The notes: generated from the sequence alone by a model not told the origin. Counted from the stretch's first letter, positions 1 through 6,341 are shown. The stretch is DNA of 8,925 bases from Bacillota bacterium (GCA_023443705.1 JAEZTD010000320.1:1-8925), one strand, 5' to 3'. Numbers and translations are program-made.

Positions 1-80
1 CCCAAGCGGTTATCCAAACTTCGCATTATGTTTCATTACGAAAAACAGCAAGATATCCAAATCCATTACACTATACATAG

Positions 81-107
81 AAAAGGCTAGATAATATCTA
101 GCCTTTT
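81..107. terminator. Bidirectional intrinsic terminator beyond the integrase remnant
   Basis: A perfect 12-base-pair inverted repeat, AAAAGGCTAGAT / ATCTAGCCTTTT, encloses a 3-base loop. The A-run on one side and T-run on the other let it work as a rho-independent terminator in both directions. It lies about 40 bases past the rebuilt stop of the minus-strand integrase remnant, where that gene's transcript should end, and would also stop rightward transcription entering from outside the window. Confidence 0.8.
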
Positions 108-146
108 GCTTGTCTTGAGATCGCCCAAAACCCGCGAAAAAACCCA

Positions 147-597
147 CTATAATGTGATTCTGAGTATTTTGGCCAGTGCCTCATCCATCATTTGCGGCAC
201 AATCCATGTCTCCTTCCATCTCATGACCGTAAATGCCATCGGTATCCATGTCCTCGCTATGGCCGAGAATGAGCTTTTTCAATGCCTCCCGCATGTCCTT
301 GTTCATGCTCACAAAGGTATGGCGCATCTCATAAGGGGTCGTTTTATCGATTTCATTATGCAGCCTATAGCGTTCCCATGCTTTTTCTAAGTTGGCCAGT
401 CTGAGCGGGCCGCCGTTTTCGTCCGGGAAAGCGTACGTTGATACAATGCCCTCACGCTTGAGCATAGCCTGTTGCTCTTTCCAGATGCGCTGCGCGATCT
501 TTCCAATTTTATAAGTTCTGATTGCGCGTTTATTCTTACCCTTGGTTTTCTTATTGCGCTTATTGATAGCTCCGCGGATCTTAATGACATTCCCCGG
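147..597 (-). pseudogene. Tyrosine recombinase (phage integrase) remnant, catalytic domain only, frameshifted
   Basis: This is the C-terminal catalytic half of a phage/ICE-type tyrosine integrase. On the minus strand the frame is open from about 597 and begins with integrase-like sequence (NVIKIRGAINKRNKK). After the ATG at 465 come the box II motif TPYEMRHTF with the catalytic Arg and His, the LGHS motif (second His region), and the nucleophile Tyr in GIYGHEMEGD. The N-terminal SAM-like domain and the first catalytic Arg are missing, so the 5' part was lost, with a junction near 595-600 to rightward tail sequence. The present frame ends early at 181. A one-base shift near 193-196 restores a typical integrase tail (QMMDEALAKILRITL) ending at 147, so there is a C-terminal frameshift too. 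The ATG at 465 is internal, not the original start. Function is almost certainly lost. Family assignment is strong; the exact break point is inferred. Confidence 0.85.
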
Positions 598-599
598 AA

Positions 600-788
600 A
601 TGGTGCGCGGATACACAGAGTATTGGCTCGCGGACTTGATCGCCATGGCGCTGAAGCTGGGAATAAGCAAATCCGAGCTGATGCGGGAATACTACTTTGA
701 CGAGATCCCGCTGATTTTCGAGCGGTATAATGCCCTCTTCAATGCCCAAAATAAGGAAGAAGAAGCATATGCAGATGATTTGTGGTAA
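600..788 (+). CDS. Small phage tail-region protein, probably truncated (tail-chaperone-like)
   Basis: This is a 62-residue acidic frame whose best-looking part is YWLADLIAMALKLGISKSELMREYYFDEIPLIF followed by a charged tail. The pattern (a short helix about regular enzyme-like turns, then 'DEIP..F..YNAL' and a polar C-terminus) resembles the short ORFs that lie between the tail-tube genes and the tape measure gene in Firmicutes siphophages, often the frameshift-made part of the tail assembly chaperone. Position supports this: tape measure sequence follows at 1915 once the lipoprotein insertion is discounted. There is no ribosome binding site ahead of the ATG at 600, and an in-frame TGA lies only five codons upstream, at the junction with the integrase remnant. 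It is therefore probably a 3' fragment rather than an expressed gene. The family call rests on remembered resemblance and context. Confidence 0.4.
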   Translation: MVRGYTEYWLADLIAMALKLGISKSELMREYYFDEIPLIFERYNALFNAQNKEEEAYADDLW

Positions 789-824
789 TATGTAGAGAAT
801 AAATCAGTTTCAAGGAGAAACCGC

Positions 825-1853
825 ATGAAAAAACTGCTTGGGCTTCTTTTGGTCGTTTTGATGTTGGCGGCTACGGGGTGCGGCACAAATGAGAAAACCG
901 TAGAAACAATGGCCGATTTTAAATGGGGTGCATCAGAAAATGACGTAAAGCAATGGCATGCCCCTCAACCAGAAGAGCTAAGCAAAGATGAGTTTAAATC
1001 CTCTTTTATCGTTCGGCAAGAAAAATACGCAGGATATGCTTGCGATACCTTGTATGTTTTAAAGCGAGGCGGCTTAACAACAGTATACTACGATTTCCTC
1101 GAGGAAAATCCTAAAAACCAAGTTGAGCAGTACAAAAAGATTAAAGGTGCGCTTGAGAAAAGGTATGGATCGCCTCTTTCGGACGAGGTGAATGCCGGGG
1201 CCAACATGAATTATGCTGCCTCGTGGGATACTGAGGGGATACATGTTTTGCTGTCTTTGACTGCAGATTCATTTTTTCTTAATTATTCTGACACAGTAGC
1301 CGATAAGCAGGCAGAGGATTTGACTGCCCAAGAGTTGCAAAAACGATCTGACGAAGCGAAGGCTGCAGCGCTAATAGAGGCCGAAGAAAAGAAGCGGCAA
1401 GAAATACGTGACGATTATCATGGGGTAGTCGCAGGAAATCCTTATATCTCCATTAATGACTATTCAAATGATGTAGGAACATTTATTCAAATCAATGGTC
1501 TTTCCTTAACTTTGGTTTGCGCCGAAGTCTTAAAACTTTCAGTGGAAGACGATGGAATCAACAATGATACGCTGCCCGACACTTTTCGTGCTACATTGCA
1601 TGATACCCTAAAAAGATTAAAAGCTGTTTTTATGGGAGCTATAAAAATGAACGTTGACGAGCTCCCACAGGAATATATAAGCGCGCATGAACAATTGATA
1701 AGATATTGTGAGATTTCTGTTGAAACATGCGATTATTTGCATGAAACTTTGGTTGCCACAGAAAAAGAATATGATCAAACACAGATAGCCAATTATCTTA
1801 TACTTATGAAAAGTACTTTGCAAGACCTCAGTAACAGTTGGTTATCTGAATAA
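825..1853 (+). CDS. Secreted lipoprotein of unknown function, intact cargo gene in the prophage remnant
   Basis: The 342-residue product starts with a clear lipoprotein signal: positive MKK, a hydrophobic stretch to about residue 15, and lipobox AATGC with the modified Cys at 19. It should therefore be anchored to the outer face of the membrane. Residues 30-160 form a globular domain beginning FKWGASENDVKQW and containing a KIKGALEKRYGSP segment, a pattern I associate with uncharacterised clostridial lipoproteins. Residues about 160-205 are a charged, Ala/Glu/Lys-rich coiled-coil-like linker. Residues 210-342 look mostly helical and contain no recognised motif. The ATG is preceded by AAGGAG seven bases upstream, and a hairpin terminator follows the stop, so it is a self-contained unit. 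An extended -10 like box (TGGTAATAT, 783-791) lies upstream without a good -35. It sits between decayed tail genes yet has no frame break. No function can be assigned. Confidence 0.85.
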   Translation: MKKLLGLLLVVLMLAATGCGTNEKTVETMADFKWGASENDVKQWHAPQPEELSKDEFKSSFIVRQEKYAGYACDTLYVLKRGGLTTVYYDFLEENPKNQVEQYKKIKGALEKRYGSPLSDEVNAGANMNYAASWDTEGIHVLLSLTADSFFLNYSDTVADKQAEDLTAQELQKRSDEAKAAALIEAEEKKRQEIRDDYHGVVAGNPYISINDYSNDVGTFIQINGLSLTLVCAEVLKLSVEDDGINNDTLPDTFRATLHDTLKRLKAVFMGAIKMNVDELPQEYISAHEQLIRYCEISVETCDYLHETLVATEKEYDQTQIANYLILMKSTLQDLSNSWLSE

Positions 1854-1864
1854 CATTATTGCCG

Positions 1865-1892
1865 AAAAGCGCTCCACACAGGGGCGTTTTTT
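1865..1892 (+). terminator. Intrinsic terminator of the lipoprotein gene
   Basis: AAAAGCGCTCC pairs with GGGGCGTTTTT around the loop ACACA, giving an 11-pair stem with two G-U wobbles, and the run of six T residues overlaps the 3' arm. It begins 11 bases after the lipoprotein stop and ends just before the ribosome binding site of the tape measure remnant. This would separate lipoprotein transcription from the next gene. Confidence 0.8.
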
Positions 1893-1914
1893 GTATATCC
1901 GGAGGTGAAACACT

Positions 1915-2491
1915 TTGGCGGACCAGGTAGTAGACAGTCTCATAGTTGAAATTCGCATGCGAATAGAAGCCTTGGAGCGCGGTTTGAGCGCTGCAGGGGC
2001 GCGCATAGAGATTTCACACGCAAGTCCACCAGCAGTGCCAAGGAACAGGCCAAAGCGGCTAAAGCCCCGGCCCAAGAGCAACAGCAGGCGCATGTGGCTA
2101 TAGCAGCTGCAGAGACAGCGGCCTTTGCGGTGATTGTCGGCGCAATGAGTCCGGCATCGATTCGGCCAACCAGTATACGTCCGCTTTGACCGGCTTACGC
2201 TCCATCACGGAGGGAACCGGACAGAATTTCAGCACTATGCAGTCGGCTCTGATGAGCTTACCGCAGATGGTCTCATTCTTGTATCCGACGCTGCAACTGC
2301 GCTTAAAAACCTTTTTTTCCGCGGCTTTGAGGTGGATCAGGCTGTGGATATCCTGAAGCGCCTTAAAGATTTTGCTGCATGGGCGGCAGGCATCCTTTTC
2401 ACTAGGGGATGCGATCCGCAGCGCCACGGAAAGTATTCGCAACGAAAATAGTATCCTGGTGGACAATGCTGGCGTTACAACGGAGGGATAA
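1915..2491 (+). pseudogene. Phage tail tape measure protein, N-terminal fragment with several frameshifts
   Basis: The gene begins with a good GGAGGTG site (1901-1907) and a TTG start at 1915 (MADQVVDSLIVEIRMRIEALERGL, a typical tape measure N-terminus). The frame breaks soon after, but the protein continues in other frames. After about 2008 comes DFTRKSTSSAKEQAKAA and an Ala/Gln-rich helix. After about 2150 comes SGIDSANQYTSALTGLRSITEG. After about 2262 comes GLILVSDAATALKNL, then VDQAVDILKRLKDFAA. After about 2373 comes GRQASFSLGDAIRSATESI, then RNENSILVDNAGVT. That order matches the conserved N-terminal region of Firmicutes phage tape measure proteins. Each break fits a loss of one or two bases. 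The frame stops at 2489-2491, and the long coiled-coil and hydrophobic part of a tape measure protein is absent, so the gene is both frameshifted and truncated. It cannot make a functional tail ruler. Confidence 0.8.
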
Positions 2492-2722
2492 TCATGAATC
2501 AAAATCGTTGGAAGAGCGTATTCAAATGGAGATACGCTTGCGTCCTATGGATCTTTTTCGCTATACGTCTTAGAAACATCCCATCGCTCTTCTGCCTCCA
2601 GCATGGTTCCACTGACCAGGGCAACCAGGATGAGATGCGGACAAAGGGCGCCCGCATCTTATCCTCACCAGCAAGATTTGCAATAAACGGTATGGCCGTA
2701 TGTCTCTTGTGTAGCCGTCAGA
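2492..2722. other. Degraded junction between prophage remnant and metabolic locus
   Basis: No convincing gene is present. A GGAGGG site (2482-2487) precedes an ATG at 2494, but that frame gives atypical protein that runs into the antisense of the next gene. Another frame reads SLEERIQMEIRLRPMDLFRY and then stops near 2572; it looks like a real protein fragment, perhaps the start of a small membrane protein, but I cannot identify it. An 8-base-pair hairpin, AGATGCGG / CCGCATCT (2633-2659), lies about 60 bases beyond the stop of the leftward dehydrogenase. It has no T-run and may only mark or protect that transcript's 3' end. Confidence 0.5.
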
Positions 2723-3766
2723 TCAGCCTTCGTCTTGCACATCGACCAGTATTTTCATGCTGGTATCTCGATTCTCCTCAATATAGCGATATGCCTCCCC
2801 AAATGCGTAGAAGGGGAATATGCGGCTGATCAGCGGCGCGAAGACGACCTTCTTTTCACCTACAAGGCGCACGGCCTCCACATAGTCCTCATGCCGGTAC
2901 ATCATGGTGGTGTTGAGATCGAGCTCATGGTCATTGAGCACTGCCAAATCCACACGCGCCATATCTGCAAACACGGCCACAAGGATGATCGTGCTGCCCT
3001 TTCGCGCGTGCTTGATGGCCTGGCCCATGCTGATATCATTGCCCGCGCAGTCGAAAATGGCATCTGCCCTGTCAGGGCCAAACGCTTCCAGAAGCGCTTC
3101 GCCAAAGTCTTTGGCTTTGGTATTGAACGCGTATTCTATGCCGCATTCGCGGGCCTTTGCCAGGCGGGTATCGCTTATGTCGGTAATCAACACGCGCGCG
3201 GCGCCCAGCGCTTTTGCAGCCTGCCCGACCAATATGCCGATGGGGCCGGCCCCAATCACCGCGATATGCATGCCGCTTATATCGCCCAGCCGTTTCACCG
3301 CATGTACCGCCACCGCGAGCGGTTCGATCATCGCCCCCTCGTCAAAGGACATTTCATCAGGCAAGGGCATAATCTTGTTTGCATCCACCGCAAAATAGGT
3401 GGACGCCGTGCCCGTCGTCTGAAAGCCCATGACCTTGAGCTCTTCACAAAGGTTATACCTGCCATGCCTGCAAAGATAGCATTTGCCGCACACCGCCTGC
3501 GGCTCGATCGTCACTTTCTGCCCGACCTGCAGACCGTTGACCTCGCTGCCCAACTGGACGATCTCGCCCGAAACCTCATGCCCCTGCGTCACCGGATACT
3601 TGGTAAAAGGGTGCTTGCCATGATAAACGTGTATGTCGCTGCCGCATATACCGATCTTCATAATCCGCACCAAAACCTGCTTAGGCCCGGGTACAGGAAC
3701 CGGTATCTTTCTAAATTCAATCTCGCCGGGCGCGGTCATCACTTGCTGGGTCATCATCTTTTCCAT
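2723..3766 (-). CDS. Zinc-dependent medium-chain dehydrogenase (sorbitol/L-iditol dehydrogenase-like)
   Basis: This 347-residue cytoplasmic enzyme should oxidise a secondary alcohol of a polyol or sugar to the ketone with NAD+. The GroES-like N-domain carries catalytic zinc ligands Cys41 (GICGSD), His63-Glu64 (GHE) and a candidate Glu148 (IEP). All four structural-zinc cysteines are present at 93, 96, 99 and 107. The Rossmann fold has GAGPIG at 172-177, and Asp196 at the end of the second strand favours NAD over NADP. Length is normal for the family. I start at the ATG at 3766, which has GAGAGG seven bases upstream; a longer frame from 3811 adds 15 residues of AT-rich leader unlike the family. 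It is divergent from the second dehydrogenase, pointing to shared control. The substrate is open: sorbitol, L-iditol, threonine or other dehydrogenases of this superfamily look alike at this level. Confidence 0.93.
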   Translation of the reverse strand: MEKMMTQQVMTAPGEIEFRKIPVPVPGPKQVLVRIMKIGICGSDIHVYHGKHPFTKYPVTQGHEVSGEIVQLGSEVNGLQVGQKVTIEPQAVCGKCYLCRHGRYNLCEELKVMGFQTTGTASTYFAVDANKIMPLPDEMSFDEGAMIEPLAVAVHAVKRLGDISGMHIAVIGAGPIGILVGQAAKALGAARVLITDISDTRLAKARECGIEYAFNTKAKDFGEALLEAFGPDRADAIFDCAGNDISMGQAIKHARKGSTIILVAVFADMARVDLAVLNDHELDLNTTMMYRHEDYVEAVRLVGEKKVVFAPLISRIFPFYAFGEAYRYIEENRDTSMKILVDVQDEG

Positions 3767-3844
3767 GTGCGTACCTCTCTTCCTTATGCAAAAATATGAA
3801 TATATATACATTTTATTCGTCGTGATTATTTATTATAGAAGACA

Positions 3845-3859
3845 TTGTAAGCGCCTTGT
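3845..3859 (+). promoter_or_regulatory. Possible CcpA/LacI-family (cre-like) operator
   Basis: TTGTAAGCGCCTTGT matches the Bacillota cre pattern WTGNAANCGNWNNCW at all but two fixed positions. It lies between the two opposed TATAAT boxes of the divergent region, a place suited to repression of either gene. Two mismatches and poor symmetry make this only a candidate. Confidence 0.25.
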
Positions 3860-4022
3860 ATAATACCTGTGCTTTTTATGCGCTCGCAGCAGAGGATGAA
3901 GGCTACATGGAAAAAGCGGCATCCCGTCTGCCTTTTTAGCTATATTAGAACAGTCCTGCCCGATGATGTCAATAGTGAAATTTCAACAACCACATTCCTT
4001 CCCGCCTTTGATCGATTTATTA

Positions 4023-4051
4023 TTGTCAATACCGCTATAAATATATATACT
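4023..4051 (+). promoter_or_regulatory. Sigma-A-type promoter for the rightward zinc dehydrogenase
   Basis: TTGTCA (4023-4028) and TATACT (4046-4051) are each one base from consensus and are separated by exactly 17 bases. Transcription would start near 4058, giving an untranslated leader of about 37 bases before the ATG at 4095. The spacing to the gene and the strength of both boxes make this the best promoter in the window. Confidence 0.7.
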
Positions 4052-4094
4052 GGGCCCATACATAAAATTCATCATCGAATGCGGAGGGATCGTC

Positions 4095-5120
4095 ATGAAA
4101 AGTGCTGTTCTTTATGGAAAACATGATCTGCGCGTGGAAGAGCTTGCGCTTCCAACGCTCGGGCCGAATGACGTTTTAGTGCAGGTCAAAGCCTGCGGCG
4201 TATGCGGTACCGACGTACACATCTATGAGGGAGACAAAGGGGCTGCCGAGGTGAGTCCCCCCGTTATCCTGGGCCATGAGTTTGCGGGCGTAATCGCGCA
4301 GGTGGGCTCCAATGTTACCCGCTACCGGGTCGGCGATCGCGTGAGCGTGGATCCCAACAATCCCTGTGGCGCCTGTGATTCCTGCCGCAACGGTGCGGCC
4401 CATTTTTGCGAAAGCATGGTGGGCTATGGCACCACGGTGAACGGCGGTTTTGCAGAATATTGCGCGGTGGATCAGAGCCAAATCTATCTTTTGGGTGCGC
4501 AGACCACATTTGCGCAGGGCGCAATGGCCGAACCTGTGGCCTGCTGTCTGCACGGCATCGACATGTGCGGCATCCGCCCCGGCAATCAGGTGATTGTCAT
4601 TGGCGGCGGGATGATTGGCCTTTTGATGCTGCAACTGGCCAAGCTTGCGGGTGCCGCCAAGGTAGCCTTGCTGGAGCCGGTAGCGGAAAAGCGTGCGGTG
4701 GGGCAAAAGCTGGGCGCGGACATCACCATCGATCCGCTTGCACAGGATGCGAAGGAGGAATTGCGTAAAACCGGCATCACCCATGCGAATGTCGTAATCG
4801 AGTGCGTGGGGCGTCCCGCTACGATCGAGCAGGCGATTGAATTTGCCGGCAACAAGGCCGTGGTCATGATGTTCGGCCTCACAAAGCCGGATGATGAGAT
4901 CGCAGTCAAGCCCTTCACAATCTTTCAGAAGGAGTTGGAACTCAAAGCTTCGTTCATCAACCCCTATACGCAGCATCGTGCCCTTGCCCTGATAGACGCG
5001 GGCAAGCTCGATGTAAGCACCATGGTGTATCAAACTGTCGGACTGCATGAGCTTGCCACCATCCTGCATACGCCTGAACTCCGTAACAAAGGCAAATACC
5101 TCATCGCACCTGATCGATAG
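4095..5120 (+). CDS. Zinc-dependent medium-chain dehydrogenase, second paralogue
   Basis: This 341-residue NAD(P)-dependent alcohol dehydrogenase is of the same superfamily as its divergent neighbour but clearly different in sequence. Catalytic-zinc residues are Cys37 (GVCGTD), His61-Glu62 (GHE) and probably Glu146 (AEP). The structural-zinc cysteines are 91, 94, 97 and 105. The nucleotide-binding loop is GGGMIG (170-175), with Glu194 at the end of the second strand, suggesting NAD+. The C-terminus closes the fold with KGKYLIAPDR. The ATG has GGAGGG six bases upstream. The gene has its own promoter and ends about 100 bases before a strong terminator, so it is probably a single-gene transcript. 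Likely substrates are polyols, sugar alcohols or related secondary alcohols (sorbitol, threonine and galactitol-type dehydrogenases are relatives). Having two such enzymes next to a sugar transporter suggests oxidation of one compound at different carbons, which is inference. Confidence 0.93.
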   Translation: MKSAVLYGKHDLRVEELALPTLGPNDVLVQVKACGVCGTDVHIYEGDKGAAEVSPPVILGHEFAGVIAQVGSNVTRYRVGDRVSVDPNNPCGACDSCRNGAAHFCESMVGYGTTVNGGFAEYCAVDQSQIYLLGAQTTFAQGAMAEPVACCLHGIDMCGIRPGNQVIVIGGGMIGLLMLQLAKLAGAAKVALLEPVAEKRAVGQKLGADITIDPLAQDAKEELRKTGITHANVVIECVGRPATIEQAIEFAGNKAVVMMFGLTKPDDEIAVKPFTIFQKELELKASFINPYTQHRALALIDAGKLDVSTMVYQTVGLHELATILHTPELRNKGKYLIAPDR

Positions 5121-5220
5121 AGTGCGACAGGGTACCTTATCGTGCACGACGGGCCTCCGCTGCAAACGGGTCGCCGTGGCGCGCTCTGTCCGCCAAATTG
5201 CTCGCTTTCAATGAAAACCG

Positions 5221-5260
5221 ACGTCCGGATGCGGCTTGCCGCATCCGGACGTTTGCTTTT
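5221..5260 (+). terminator. Strong hairpin terminator after the second zinc dehydrogenase
   Basis: ACGTCCGGATGCGGC and its exact reverse complement form a perfect 15-base inverted repeat with only TT between the arms (in practice a 13-pair stem with a CTTG-type loop), 5221-5252. TTTGCTTTTC follows. The stem is very GC-rich and stable, though the T-tract is interrupted by GC. It lies 100 bases beyond the dehydrogenase stop and ahead of the next promoters. Confidence 0.75.
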
Positions 5261-5371
5261 CTCCTGCATTTGGTAGTGGCCGACCAAGTCCCGTATATAT
5301 TTGCCTTTATTACCTGTAGTACTCCGTTTAGCCTGTCAAAAAAATAACCATATTAATTTGGGAATTTGATA

Positions 5372-5400
5372 TTGCAGAGTCCCAAAACGCCTGTTATAAT
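5372..5400 (+). promoter_or_regulatory. Promoter P1 of the dehydrogenase-transporter operon (extended -10)
   Basis: TATAAT (5395-5400) is a perfect -10 preceded by TGT, giving an extended -10 (TGNTATAAT). TTGCAG (5372-5377) sits 17 bases upstream as a partial -35. Transcription would start near 5407, upstream of the operator palindrome at 5425-5443, leaving an AT-rich leader of roughly 115 bases. Confidence 0.6.
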
Positions 5401-5424
5401 ACAAACCAGATTTACATAGCTAAC

Positions 5425-5443
5425 TTATAAAACCGTTTTATAA
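5425..5443. promoter_or_regulatory. Perfect 19-base palindromic operator
   Basis: TTATAAAACCGTTTTATAA consists of 9-base arms that are exact reverse complements around a single central base. The AAAAC-centre-GTTTT core resembles sites of LacI-family sugar repressors (the E. coli MalI site GATAAAACGTTTTATC is similar but has no central base). It lies just downstream of P1's expected start and over the -35 position of P2, so a bound repressor would block both. The cognate regulator is not in the window. That it is an operator is an inference from symmetry and position. Confidence 0.6.
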
Positions 5444-5450
5444 ATAACTT

Positions 5451-5459
5451 TGGTATAAT
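5451..5459 (+). promoter_or_regulatory. Promoter P2 candidate (extended -10 only)
   Basis: TGGTATAAT is a perfect extended -10 at 5451-5459. No recognisable -35 lies 16-18 bases upstream; the operator palindrome occupies that place. Extended -10 promoters can work without a -35, sometimes with an activator. Start of transcription would be near 5466, about 58 bases before the GTG start. Confidence 0.4.
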
Positions 5460-5523
5460 TTTATCAGAAATCAATAACTTCATAAATCATTATAGGCGAT
5501 CATAAAAGCCAGGAGGTATTCAA

Positions 5524-6300
5524 GTGGGAATTATTGAAAAAATGCGCTTGGACGGAAAAGCTATTTTCGTTACAGGCGGTGCCCGCGGCATTGGCAAAAG
5601 TGTTGCTACCGCATTTGCCGAGGCAGGTGCAAACCTCGCCATCGTCGATGTGGATATCAGCGAGGCGACAAAGACGGCTGCAGAGCTGGCGGATGCACAT
5701 GGCGTGAAGGCCATTGCCATCAAGACCGATGTGACCGACCCGCAGCAGGTGGACGCAATGGTCGAAACAGTGCTCGATACCTTCGGCAGGCTGGACGTTG
5801 CTTTCTGCAACGCGGGCATCTGCATCAATGAACCAGCCGAGTCCATGAGCTTTGAGAGCTGGAAAAAAGTGATCGACATTAATCTCACAGGCGTATTTCT
5901 GACCAACCAGGCCGCCGGTAAAGCCATGCTCAAAAACGGCGGCGGCTCTATCATCAACACCGCCTCCATGTCGGCGCATATCGTGAACGTGCCGCAGCCG
6001 CAATGCGCATATAACGCCTCAAAAGCAGGCGTCATCCAGCTCACCAAGTCCCTTGCCATAGAGTGGGCCAAGCACAATGTACGCGTTAATTCTATCAGCC
6101 CCGGCTATATCGGGACGGAACTGATCAGCACCTCCGAAAAACTCATTCCGCTGATTGAACAATGGAACGCCATGGCTCCGCTGGGGCGGCTGGGTAAGCC
6201 CGAAGAACTGCAGTCCATCTGCGTGTATCTGGCCGGCGACACCAGCACCTTCACCACCGGCTCCGACTTTATCATCGATGGCGCGTTTACCTGCTTCTAA
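5524..6300 (+). CDS. Short-chain dehydrogenase/reductase, MDH/sorbose-reductase-like
   Basis: This 258-residue classical SDR has TGGARGIG for NAD(P) binding (17-24), Asp42 after the second strand (favouring NAD+), CNAG (95-98), Asn120, catalytic Ser148 and the YNASK pair Tyr163/Lys167. The stretch HIVNVPQPQCAYNASKA resembles the subgroup with bacterial and fungal mannitol 2-dehydrogenase, sorbose reductase and D-arabinitol dehydrogenase, so the likely reaction is ketose-polyol interconversion in the cytoplasm. Gluconate 5-dehydrogenase is another possible relative. The GTG start at 5524 has AGGAGG seven bases upstream. It is first in an operon with a sugar-binding protein and transporter ATPase, so its substrate is probably the imported compound or its first product. 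A 144-base spacer with two hairpins separates it from the binding protein. Family and active site are seen directly; the substrate is inferred. Confidence 0.93.
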   Translation: MGIIEKMRLDGKAIFVTGGARGIGKSVATAFAEAGANLAIVDVDISEATKTAAELADAHGVKAIAIKTDVTDPQQVDAMVETVLDTFGRLDVAFCNAGICINEPAESMSFESWKKVIDINLTGVFLTNQAAGKAMLKNGGGSIINTASMSAHIVNVPQPQCAYNASKAGVIQLTKSLAIEWAKHNVRVNSISPGYIGTELISTSEKLIPLIEQWNAMAPLGRLGKPEELQSICVYLAGDTSTFTTGSDFIIDGAFTCF

Positions 6301-6309
6301 GCAAGGCCT

Positions 6310-6341
6310 TGCTGCGGTCCGGCATAGAACCGGCCCCAGCA
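6310..6341 (+). repeat. Intercistronic hairpin after the short-chain dehydrogenase
   Basis: TGCTGcGGtCCGG pairs with CCGGcCCCAGCA around the loop CATAGAA, with one mismatch and one bulged C. It starts ten bases after the dehydrogenase stop. There is no following T-run, so it is more likely a processing or 3'-protection element than a full terminator. Confidence 0.5.

Larger units (their letters stand above)
3767..4094. other. Divergent intergenic control region between the two zinc dehydrogenases
   Basis: This 328-base AT-rich region separates two genes reading outward. It holds a strong rightward promoter (4023-4051) and a cre-like sequence (3845-3859). Two TATAAT boxes lie close together on opposite strands, minus at 3837-3832 and plus at 3859-3864, neither with a good -35 at 16-18 bases. 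The minus-strand box would put the leftward gene's start about 60 bases ahead of its ATG. The stretch 3869-4020 contains only a short unsupported frame and no clear gene. Confidence 0.6.
5121..5523. other. Intergenic region with terminator, two promoter candidates and an operator palindrome
   Basis: No coding sequence is supported in these 403 bases. Composition changes sharply: 5121-5250 is GC-rich trailing sequence ending in a hairpin terminator, while 5300-5510 is very AT-rich and holds two extended -10 promoters with a 19-base palindrome between them, then the ribosome binding site of the short-chain dehydrogenase. It marks the boundary between two transcription units. Confidence 0.7.

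Noticed and set aside
697..731. TTGACG and TATAAT inside the small tail ORF as a lipoprotein promoter
   Set aside because: The boxes are 23 bases apart, too far for a sigma-A promoter.
387..749. 120-codon minus-strand frame spanning the integrase-tail junction
   Set aside because: It is out of frame with the integrase motifs and shows no family features.
2735..3799. 354-codon open frame on the plus strand opposite the leftward dehydrogenase
   Set aside because: The minus-strand frame has all zinc ligands and the Rossmann motif; this mirror frame has no ribosome site or motif and arises from GC-biased third positions.
3869..4126. Small plus-strand frame in the divergent intergenic region
   Set aside because: No ribosome site, no motif, and it overlaps the promoter and start of the real dehydrogenase gene.
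4176..5165. 329-codon open frame on the minus strand opposite the rightward dehydrogenase
   Set aside because: It is a shadow of a gene with full family motifs, His/Ala-rich and without a start signal.
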